Origin: Leuconostoc inhae | GTDB taxonomy: Bacteria; Bacillota; Bacilli; Lactobacillales; Lactobacillaceae | Reading direction: 5' to 3' | Length of the DNA stretch: 64,000 bases | Assembly (NCBI RefSeq): GCF_019656015.1 | Contig: NZ_BPKW01000004.1 | Coordinates: 124,001-188,000, forward strand | In this document: piece after piece, positions 34,426-41,978 of the stretch | Layout: the number at the start of each line of letters is the position of its first letter | How positions within the stretch are numbered: the first letter of the stretch is position 1 | Translations under genes and position numbers: made by a program | Notes under the pieces: model-generated | What the model saw: only the letters and a program-made list of their open reading frames with translations | Told to the model about the DNA's origin: nothing | Databases searched by the model: none

Positions 34426-36810
34426 ATGGCCTACCAAGAACAACAACTAGAAAAAATTACTGGTACATTACAAAATGTTATATTTGTATCGTCTGATTCC
34501 TACTTTAAAATTTTATCAATTCTGATTGAAGAATCAACGCTTGATAGTTGGACAGAACCTGAAATTATTGCCACCGGAACATTTGCTGATGTGCAAGAAG
34601 GCAGTGTCTACGCTTTTTATGGTACTGTTGTGCGACATCCTAAATATGGACAACAACTTAAGGTTATCCGCTATGAAAATGAGCTGCCACCTGATGAAGA
34701 AGGCCTCATTAAATATTTTGTCAGTAATCAATTTTCTGGCATTGGTAAAAAAACGGCTGAAAAAATTGTTGATCATTTGGGTGTGAACGCTGTTAATTTG
34801 ATTTTGGACGATGTGCATGTATTAGATGGCATCATTAAGGAAGTGACTGCAAAAAAACTTGTACATAGTTTGCAATTAAATTTAGGCTTAGAACGATTAT
34901 TTCAAGTTGGCAATCAATTTGGCATTGGTGCAGATATTGCTGGACGGCTGTACGATCAATATGGCAGTGAAGCACAGGATATTTTGACACAAGATCCCTA
35001 TCGCTTGGTCTTTGAATTTGATGGTATATCCTTTAAAACGGCGGATATTATTGGAAAAAAAATTGGCATTGACCGTTTAGATGATAAGCGTTTACAGGCA
35101 GCAGTTTATGCTGCGATGATGACTATCAGTTTTCAATATGGACATACTTATTTAACGCGCGAACAATTACTGCAATTAACGGCACAATTATTGCGTAATG
35201 AAGAAATAGGTCGTGCTATAGATCAAGCAATCACCAAATTATTAGAGACACATGTTTTAGTAGCTGATGCGGATAAATTATATGCATCAGCCCTATACGA
35301 CGCCGAAACGCAAGTAGCTCATGATTTGAAACGTTTATTGCATGCAAAACAACCATTTGAAATGTCAGCTGAAGATGTTGATATGGCTTTCATTACACCA
35401 GGGCAATTAGTACTGGATAGCACACAAATTGCAGCAGTTAAAGCAGGATTAAATGCGCAGGTATTTTTACTGACTGGTGGACCTGGAACAGGCAAGACAA
35501 CCATCGTACGTTCAATTGTTGCGACATGGCAAAAAATCCTTCAAAATCGTGCTAAATATTCTGATCATGCACGGGATTTTTTGAAAATGTATTCAGTTAA
35601 AATGGCCTCGCCAACGGGTCGAGCAGCTAAACGCATGACTGAGGTAACTGGATATGATGCAACAACAATACATCGTTTACTTGGTATTGCAGATTTAGGC
35701 GAACCTGAATTTACTGCAGACAACCCGATTTCTGGCGGTCTACTCATTATTGATGAAGCATCAATGTTAGATATTGAATTAACAGGAAAACTACTTGCTG
35801 CAGTGCCAAATGGTATGAAGTTAATTATTGTTGGTGATTCAGATCAATTGCCATCAGTTGGACCAGGCAATGTGTTAGCAGATTTGGTTGGTAGTGAAAA
35901 AATTACACATGTGGAGCTTGATACCATTTATCGGCAAGGTCGAGGAAGTAGTATTACTACGTTAGCTCAACATATTAAAAATGGTCAGTTACCAAAAGAT
36001 TTTATGCAAAATCAATCTGATAGATCCACGTTTATGGTATCGCATGATCAAACTGATTCTGCAATTAAGCAGGTGGTCCAAGCAGCTATAAAAAAAGGAT
36101 ATACCCAAGATGATTTACAAATTTTGACACCAATTTATAAAACAACTGCTGGTGTTAATGCACTGAATACAATGGCGCAAGAATTATTTAATCCAATCAA
36201 ACCAACGCAAAAATCATTGCAATTTGGCACAACAATTTTCCGTAAAGGGGATAAAATTTTGCAATTAGAAAATGATAGCGAACGTGACGTGTATAATGGG
36301 GATATGGGGAAAATTGTTGCTGTGCAATATAAAAATGATAAAAGTAATGATGATAATGAGGATCGATTACTGATTGATTTTGATGGCAAAGAATTATCCT
36401 ATCCCAAGAAAAATTTAAATCAATTAGCACTTGCTTACGCAACGACTGTACATAAGGCACAAGGAAATGAATTCAAACTTGTAATTGTTGCCTTGACAAC
36501 TCGATTTGGGCCGATGCTAAACCGAAATTTACTCTACACAGGTATCACACGTGCTAAAGAAGCTTTAATTTTGGTTGGTGAATATGAGGCATTTAATCGT
36601 GCTGCTCAGACTGCAGTTGCATTTCGAGCAACTTTTTTAAAAGAACGATTACAAAATGAAGCAGTTAGTCAACTTGAAAATAATGATGACAAAAAAATAG
36701 AACGCATAGTTTCAAAAAATATACTAACATTTGAAGCTATTCGTTCAGGCACAATTGACCCATTAATTGGATTAAATGGTGTAACACCTTATGATTTTAT
36801 GCCAAATTAA
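34426..36810 (+). CDS. recD2: ATP-dependent DNA helicase RecD2
   Basis: A superfamily 1B 5'-3' helicase of 794 residues in DNA repair. It has an OB-like N-terminal domain, helix-hairpin-helix repeats (SGIGKKTAEKIV region), Walker A GGPGTGKTT near residue 350, DEASMLD (motif II), GDSDQLPSVGPGNVL (motif III) and the C-terminal TVHKAQG and YTGITRAKEAL motifs. The RecB/RecC-independent form is standard in Firmicutes. No clear SD precedes ATG 34426; the nearest purine run is the weak TCTGGA. Confidence 0.94.
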   Translation: MAYQEQQLEKITGTLQNVIFVSSDSYFKILSILIEESTLDSWTEPEIIATGTFADVQEGSVYAFYGTVVRHPKYGQQLKVIRYENELPPDEEGLIKYFVSNQFSGIGKKTAEKIVDHLGVNAVNLILDDVHVLDGIIKEVTAKKLVHSLQLNLGLERLFQVGNQFGIGADIAGRLYDQYGSEAQDILTQDPYRLVFEFDGISFKTADIIGKKIGIDRLDDKRLQAAVYAAMMTISFQYGHTYLTREQLLQLTAQLLRNEEIGRAIDQAITKLLETHVLVADADKLYASALYDAETQVAHDLKRLLHAKQPFEMSAEDVDMAFITPGQLVLDSTQIAAVKAGLNAQVFLLTGGPGTGKTTIVRSIVATWQKILQNRAKYSDHARDFLKMYSVKMASPTGRAAKRMTEVTGYDATTIHRLLGIADLGEPEFTADNPISGGLLIIDEASMLDIELTGKLLAAVPNGMKLIIVGDSDQLPSVGPGNVLADLVGSEKITHVELDTIYRQGRGSSITTLAQHIKNGQLPKDFMQNQSDRSTFMVSHDQTDSAIKQVVQAAIKKGYTQDDLQILTPIYKTTAGVNALNTMAQELFNPIKPTQKSLQFGTTIFRKGDKILQLENDSERDVYNGDMGKIVAVQYKNDKSNDDNEDRLLIDFDGKELSYPKKNLNQLALAYATTVHKAQGNEFKLVIVALTTRFGPMLNRNLLYTGITRAKEALILVGEYEAFNRAAQTAVAFRATFLKERLQNEAVSQLENNDDKKIERIVSKNILTFEAIRSGTIDPLIGLNGVTPYDFMPN

Positions 36811-36857
36811 AGCATGGCCTGTTATAATAAAGTGAGAAAATAAATGGAGTATAAATC

Positions 36858-37832
36858 ATGACGACCCCTGAATATCAGATATTTAGCCTTGGCAGCAATC
36901 CAAAATTGGGCAACGAAATTGCTAAAATTTTAGGGACCAAATTATCTGCAATAGATACACGTCAGTTTGCTGACAATGAAATCTACGAACGTATTGAACA
37001 CACTGTGCGAGGACGTGATTTATATGTCATTCAAGGTATTTCAGATCCGGTGAATGATAACTTTATGAAATTGATGATTTTTATTGATGCAGCCAGGCGT
37101 GCATCAGCCAAGACGATTAATGTTGTATTACCTTATTTCGGTTATGCACGCGCAGATCGTAAGGCACGCTCTCGGGAGCCTATTTCAGCACGTTTAATTG
37201 CTAACATGTTAGAATCTCAGGGTGTAAAGCGTGTCATAACAATGGATCTTCATGCAGATCAGGTGCAAGGCTTCTTTGATATACCAGTGGATCACTTACT
37301 TTCCATGCCTGCATTGGGACACTATTTTTATGAAAATAATTTATTAGGGGATGATCTCGTTGTGGTTGCACCTGATCATTCTAGTGTAGGTCGTGCGCGT
37401 AAGTTTGCTGAATTATTGCACGCAGAGTGGGCAGTTGTTGATCGCCGTGTTGATAATTTAGCACCAGATAAGTCGTATGCTGTGACAGGTAATGTTGCAG
37501 GTAAAAGAGCAATATTAGTTGATGATATTATTGATACTGCAACGAGTATGGTAGTGGCTAGTGAAGCCTTGGTAGCTTCAGGTGTTACAAACATTTACGC
37601 TGTTGCGCCGCATGCTGTTTTTTCAGATCAAGCGGTCAACAGACTGACTGAATCGGCCATTCAACAAGTAATTATAACAAACACTATTGAAGTGCCAGTT
37701 GCAAAGCAGTTTAATAAGTTAATACAAATATCTGTTGCAGCACCGTTTGCTGAAACTATTCGCCGTGTTAATGCATTTGAAAGCATAGAAAACATTATGA
37801 AGAGCCCGGATAATTTGGATGTGATGTTATGA
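36858..37832 (+). CDS. prs: Ribose-phosphate pyrophosphokinase (variant PRPP loop)
   Basis: Makes PRPP from ribose-5-phosphate and ATP for purine, pyrimidine, histidine and salvage reactions. The 324 residues have RADRKARSREPISA, MDLHADQVQGFFD and the PRPP loop region VDDIIDTATSM. In most class I enzymes the loop reads DTAGT, so G-T is changed to T-S here. Lactic acid bacteria often carry two prs genes, and this may be the divergent second copy. GGAG lies 9 nt before the ATG. It overlaps the next gene by 4 nt. Confidence 0.9.
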   Translation: MTTPEYQIFSLGSNPKLGNEIAKILGTKLSAIDTRQFADNEIYERIEHTVRGRDLYVIQGISDPVNDNFMKLMIFIDAARRASAKTINVVLPYFGYARADRKARSREPISARLIANMLESQGVKRVITMDLHADQVQGFFDIPVDHLLSMPALGHYFYENNLLGDDLVVVAPDHSSVGRARKFAELLHAEWAVVDRRVDNLAPDKSYAVTGNVAGKRAILVDDIIDTATSMVVASEALVASGVTNIYAVAPHAVFSDQAVNRLTESAIQQVIITNTIEVPVAKQFNKLIQISVAAPFAETIRRVNAFESIENIMKSPDNLDVML

Positions 37833-38722
37833 AAAGTATTAATGTGAAGCCTTTTCTATCACCAGAGTGGTGTATTTCTGGTGAATCGTTTTTGACTACG
37901 CAATTTGGCGCATGCATCGAATTGCAAACAACCGATGTTGCAAAAATACAATTGGCGTTTAAAACAAGCAATCAGGTAGTATCTTTTGCTGTCAAAATTA
38001 ATGAAGAAGATTGGCAAACGTTGCCAGTGGTAGAACAACAATTAACAGTTGCAATACCAACTAAACTAGCGCATATACGAATCATGTTACGTTCAGTTAA
38101 TTCTAACAGTATGTCCTTGTGGCAACAAAAAATCATCTTATCAACCATGTTGATTGATGGTGGTGAGGTAGCACCAGTTGTGTATGATGTACCCTATGTA
38201 ACATTTGTTGGGGACTCAATTACGGCTGGAGAAGAAATGGCTTCAGATGGGAATCATCCAGAGTTGAGTTATCCTGTATTAGTTGCTGAGACACTTGGAA
38301 AGCCGCTTAATCGCATTGCATATGGTGGCACTGGCTTAACAGCAAATGCGCCATTTCAGGAACCTACGGCAATTTCTGCTTTGTGGCAAGTGGCAGACAA
38401 CATTGAACGGGAACGTGTCCTAACAGATCTTGTTATTGTGAATTACGGGACTAACGATTTTAATTATGGGGCCACATCAGAAGCTTTCGCATTTGGTTTG
38501 CGAATTTATTTGTTAGAATTGATAAAACGCTTTCATTCTGCTAAAATAATTTTGATGATACCTTTTAATGGTGCGTTTAAAGATATTTATCAGACTGAAG
38601 CAAAACGATTTGATAGATTTATAATTATGGCAACAGATAATTGGACATTGCCAAATTTGAGAGTACATCCATTAAGCAATGAACATAAGCAAATTGCTGA
38701 ACATATTTTGAGAGGACTTTAA
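37829..38722 (+). CDS. SGNH/GDSL-type hydrolase
   Basis: 297 residues. The N-terminal 115 or so form a beta-rich domain typical of family-2 carbohydrate esterases; then the SGNH core starts at FVGDSITAGEE (nucleophile Ser), with NYGTNDFNYG (block III Asn) and a C-terminal VHPLSNEHKQIA holding the catalytic His. No signal peptide is seen, so it is intracellular. It is probably an esterase acting on acetylated sugars. Coupled to prs by an ATGA overlap and followed after 2 nt by an aldo/keto reductase. Confidence 0.82.
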   Translation: MKSINVKPFLSPEWCISGESFLTTQFGACIELQTTDVAKIQLAFKTSNQVVSFAVKINEEDWQTLPVVEQQLTVAIPTKLAHIRIMLRSVNSNSMSLWQQKIILSTMLIDGGEVAPVVYDVPYVTFVGDSITAGEEMASDGNHPELSYPVLVAETLGKPLNRIAYGGTGLTANAPFQEPTAISALWQVADNIERERVLTDLVIVNYGTNDFNYGATSEAFAFGLRIYLLELIKRFHSAKIILMIPFNGAFKDIYQTEAKRFDRFIIMATDNWTLPNLRVHPLSNEHKQIAEHILRGL

Positions 38723-38724
38723 TC

Positions 38725-39717
38725 ATGGTTTATGCAGCAAATGAACAACGTTATGAGAAGCTACCTTATCGTCGAGTAAGTGACTCTGGGCTTATTTTGC
38801 CAGCTGTATCTTTTGGCTTATGGCGTAATTTGGGCGACCAAATGCCACTGGAGAATTCTAAAAAAGTTATATTAAAAGCCTTTGATAAAGGTGTTTTTAG
38901 TTTTGATAATGCATCTAATTATGGTCCAAGTAATGGCACGGCTGAAGAAACTTTTGGGCAAGTTTTCCGTAGTGATTTAAAGCCGTATCGTGATGAATTA
39001 ATCATAACAACTAAGGCGGGTTATCATATGTGGCCAGGGCCGTTAGGTGAATTTTCTGGTAAAAAGACACTGACTGCGGCATTAGATCTTAGCCTAAAAC
39101 GTATGGGTCTTGATTACGTTGACATTTTTTATGCACATCGCTGGGATCCAAACACACGATTGGAAGAAACAGCGTTGGCTTTAGATTTGTTAGTTAAGCA
39201 AGGAAAAGCTTTGTATATCGGTGTTTCAAATTATACAGCAGAGCAAACTAAAGCTATTGCTAAAATATTTAATCAGTTAGGAACGCCATTTATAGGTAAT
39301 CAAGTATCCTATAATATGTTGAATCGTACTGCTGAAAAAGACGGATTACTTGAAGTATTAGATAAGAACCATGCTGGCTTAATTGCTTATGGACCGTTGG
39401 CAGAGGGGTTATTGACGGATCGTTACTTGGACGAGATACCTGATGATTATCCAATTCATCGCACAAATGAATTTTTATTTGAATCAGGAAAAACAGCATT
39501 GATTACTAAATTAAATGCGCTAAATAATATAGCACTGGCACGTGGTCAAAAATTGTCACAAATGGCACTTGCTTGGTTATTAAAGGATGAGCGTGTACCC
39601 AGTGTTGTAATTGGTGCTAGTAATATTGACCATTTATTGGATAATTTATCGTTCAGTGATAACATGGTGTTTAGTGATGATGAGCTTGAACGCATTAAAA
39701 GTATTTTAGAAAAATAA
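38725..39717 (+). CDS. Aldo/keto reductase, YghZ/KCNAB-like
   Basis: A 330-residue NADPH-dependent TIM-barrel oxidoreductase beginning with the RRVSDSGLILPAVSFGLW pattern of the L-glyceraldehyde-3-phosphate reductase group. Catalytic Tyr is in FDNASNYGPSNG, Lys in ITTKAGY and His in FYAHRWDPN. GAGGA precedes the ATG inside the previous gene. Likely detoxifies aldehydes; substrate unknown. Confidence 0.88.
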   Translation: MVYAANEQRYEKLPYRRVSDSGLILPAVSFGLWRNLGDQMPLENSKKVILKAFDKGVFSFDNASNYGPSNGTAEETFGQVFRSDLKPYRDELIITTKAGYHMWPGPLGEFSGKKTLTAALDLSLKRMGLDYVDIFYAHRWDPNTRLEETALALDLLVKQGKALYIGVSNYTAEQTKAIAKIFNQLGTPFIGNQVSYNMLNRTAEKDGLLEVLDKNHAGLIAYGPLAEGLLTDRYLDEIPDDYPIHRTNEFLFESGKTALITKLNALNNIALARGQKLSQMALAWLLKDERVPSVVIGASNIDHLLDNLSFSDNMVFSDDELERIKSILEK

Positions 39718-39806
39718 AGTTATATCAATACAATATTAGTCAATTATACGAAACGAAAGTAATCAAACGCAATAGTTAATTAACGAACAGCATGTGATAT
39801 ACGAGT

Positions 39807-39812
39807 TATAAT
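39807..39812 (+). promoter_or_regulatory. -10 of the sortase gene
   Basis: A perfect TATAAT predicting a start near 39819, only a few bases before the AAGGA ribosome site (39823-39827). An AACGAACAG sequence at 39782-39790 resembles the PurBox core but lies at about -33. Confidence 0.55.
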
Positions 39813-39833
39813 TAAAAATGACAAGGACGCAAT

Positions 39834-40802
39834 GTGATTTCAATCGTACTACTCAAAGCATCAGTTTTACCTTCACAAAATGAGCACCAAGTATTTTTAT
39901 TTGGACTCGTTTTTTTGGCGACATTTAGTCTTTTTAGTATTGGTCAGTTAATTGTGAATTATAGACGGAAATGGCATAATTTTTCGTTTTATAATGGTAT
40001 TATAGTTGCGTGTATTGTCACAGTGGTGGCAATCGGTGGTTTGTATGCTTATCAGAACAATACGTTTGGCATCAATGATATGACGCGAAAGCATATTCAA
40101 AAACGTGAACGTACCATACTTAATAAAAAAAGTACAAATGATCATACAAAGCGATCTGTGATTTCTAAAATGGTTATGCGTAACGCGGCCAAAGGCTTAG
40201 AAAAACAAGGATTTGTTTCTATTCCGAGTCAAAATATTTTATTGCCAATTTATAATGATGCCTATTCTGATAAGGGTTTAAATGCAGGAGCTGATTATGC
40301 TAATCGTTCAGAAGTTGATCCGACTGGTCAAAAAAAGCCAATCATGGGTCAGGGTAATTATGGCTTGGCAGCCCACAATTTTAATGATGGTCATACTGGA
40401 TTCAGTGCATTGCAAGAATCAACAAATCATAATGAACCATATTTGGTTAATGGTCAGTTACGAGGTTCCTCATGGTTAAACGGTCAGAATGTTTTGCTGG
40501 CTAACCAGAAGGGAATTTATCGGTATATTATTTATGGACAATCAACAGTTTCAGCAACAGAAGTATCGATTTTAAATCCAACAAAAAATGCTGAATTGAC
40601 TATCATCAGTTGCTTGTTTCCATCAACACAATATCGTATTATTACGCATGCCAAATTGCAAAAAGCATATACTTGGGATCAAGCACCTGCGAGATATGTC
40701 AGTGAGTTTAATTTGAATGTACGCAACACAAATGCACGTGTTAATTGGTGGAACCCTGGAGTAGAAGAAGGTGCTAATGGTAATAAAGGTGGACAAGGTT
40801 AA
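39834..40802 (+). CDS. Class A-like sortase
   Basis: A membrane transpeptidase that attaches LPxTG-type proteins to the wall. The 322 residues have two N-terminal hydrophobic segments (about 20-40 and 55-75) and a basic linker. In the sortase barrel, the catalytic His is in GLAAHNFND, Cys in TIISCLF (a variant of TLxTC) and Arg in YRIITHAKL. A Gly/Asn-rich tail follows. The start is GTG 39834, with AAGGA 6 nt upstream. No substrate gene is adjacent, which suits a housekeeping sortase. Confidence 0.85.
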   Translation: MISIVLLKASVLPSQNEHQVFLFGLVFLATFSLFSIGQLIVNYRRKWHNFSFYNGIIVACIVTVVAIGGLYAYQNNTFGINDMTRKHIQKRERTILNKKSTNDHTKRSVISKMVMRNAAKGLEKQGFVSIPSQNILLPIYNDAYSDKGLNAGADYANRSEVDPTGQKKPIMGQGNYGLAAHNFNDGHTGFSALQESTNHNEPYLVNGQLRGSSWLNGQNVLLANQKGIYRYIIYGQSTVSATEVSILNPTKNAELTIISCLFPSTQYRIITHAKLQKAYTWDQAPARYVSEFNLNVRNTNARVNWWNPGVEEGANGNKGGQG

Positions 40803-40818
40803 TTAAAATACATTGCTT

Positions 40819-40890
40819 TAATAAATGACGCCACGGAAGTTAAATATATGAAGTATTTCATATATCTAGCCTTCGTGGCGTCATTTATTA
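40819..40890. terminator. Large double hairpin terminator between sortase and mvaK1
   Basis: A perfect 17-bp stem (40819-40835 with 40874-40890, core AATGACGCCACG) extended by GAAG/CTTC. It encloses an inner ATATATGAA/TTCATATAT hairpin (40844-40865). It serves the convergent genes and ends one base before the mvaK1 stop codon. Confidence 0.88.
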
Positions 40891-40891
40891 A

Positions 40892-41824
40892 TTATAGTGG
40901 TTGAATCCAAGTATTTTGAGCACCCGCCTTAGTTAATGCGTTAGCGATTGTAATGGCATCATCATTATTTCTAGCTAAAGCAAACATTGCCCCACCTATG
41001 CCAGCACCAGTTAATTTAGCGCCTAATGCACCAGCGTGAATAGCGGCGTTAACAAGGTTATCTAATTTTGGATGAGAAATACCTAGTGATTGCAGTTCAT
41101 GATGAGCAGCTGTAAATAATAGTCCTGCATGTTCTGGATTATTATTAGTCAAATCAGTGCGTACTTTATTTGCTATTTGCCCAAGATGAACAATTTTTTG
41201 CCATGTGAGTTCATAATCGAAATCAAGTTGACTTTTAACAATATTAATAGCATGCATTGTTTGGCCGTGTATACCTGTATCAGCAACGACTAGAGTGCCT
41301 GTAAGTGACATTTTAAAGGGTGTTAACTGCTGATGCTTTACAAACCAAATTGGATCATTTGAACTGACAGTAGCAGCATCTAATCCTGATGCTGAGCCAT
41401 GAGAAATTGTTTCTTCAATATCGGTGAAATATTTTAACTCTGTAGCAATTAATGGCATGTCAGCAAAGTCAAAAAAGGCTTTAGTAATTGAAGTGGCAAA
41501 AGCTGCTGAAGCCCCAAAGCCACGTTCTTGAGGAATATTTGTATCAATTGCAAGTGTAAATGGGACATCGGTTAGTTTAAGTTTAGTCAGTAGGTGTAAA
41601 ATTAATTGACGTAAGCCTTCAACATTAGCGCCAAGTTCGTCTAAATCACCATGAAATGTACTGCTTTCAATGGTTTGGGCACGAAAGGCTGGACGAATAG
41701 TCGTTGTAACAGTTAAGTTTGTTAATGGAATTGCGATAGCTGGCTGGCCATACACAACGGCGTGTTCGCCAACTAAAATTATTTTAGCGTGGGCAATCCC
41801 GACGCCGATCATTTGATTAATCAT
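40892..41824 (-). CDS. mvaK1: Mevalonate kinase
   Basis: Phosphorylates mevalonate, the entry to the pathway completed by mvaK2, mvaD and fni at 7.8-10.8 kb. A 310-residue GHMP kinase with GVGIAHAKIILVGEHAVVYG at the N terminus, the ATP loop ERGFGASAAFA (usually GLGSSA), SHGSASGLDAAT and the C-terminal LTGAGIGGAMFAL. GGAG lies 7 nt before ATG 41824. It is monocistronic, separated by about 30 kb from the other pathway genes. Confidence 0.93.
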   Translation of the reverse strand: MINQMIGVGIAHAKIILVGEHAVVYGQPAIAIPLTNLTVTTTIRPAFRAQTIESSTFHGDLDELGANVEGLRQLILHLLTKLKLTDVPFTLAIDTNIPQERGFGASAAFATSITKAFFDFADMPLIATELKYFTDIEETISHGSASGLDAATVSSNDPIWFVKHQQLTPFKMSLTGTLVVADTGIHGQTMHAINIVKSQLDFDYELTWQKIVHLGQIANKVRTDLTNNNPEHAGLLFTAAHHELQSLGISHPKLDNLVNAAIHAGALGAKLTGAGIGGAMFALARNNDDAITIANALTKAGAQNTWIQPL

Positions 41825-41888
41825 ATTTTTTCTCCAAATATACTATACTATTGTACCGCATCGCGTTAAATAGTGTAAAATAATAAGA

Positions 41889-41949
41889 GAATTACGTTGT
41901 TAAGTTTGTCGTAAATTTAATATTTAAAGCAAAGTTAACAACGTAATTC
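41889..41949 (+). repeat. Perfect 15-bp inverted repeat in the dinG leader
   Basis: GAATTACGTTGTTAA (41889-41903) and its exact complement (41935-41949) flank 31 bp containing an AT-rich inner hairpin. It is followed by AAAAAAT and then the dinG ribosome site. The T-run needed for termination is missing on the plus strand, so an mRNA 5' structure or operator is more likely than a terminator. Confidence 0.65.
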
Positions 41950-41978
41950 AAAAAATAAATTACAGAAAGGTGTTTGTT

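Noticed and set aside
39782-39790. PurBox before the sortase gene
   Set aside because: AACGAACAG matches the core but lies at about -33 rather than -76, has fewer flank matches and has no metabolic reason.
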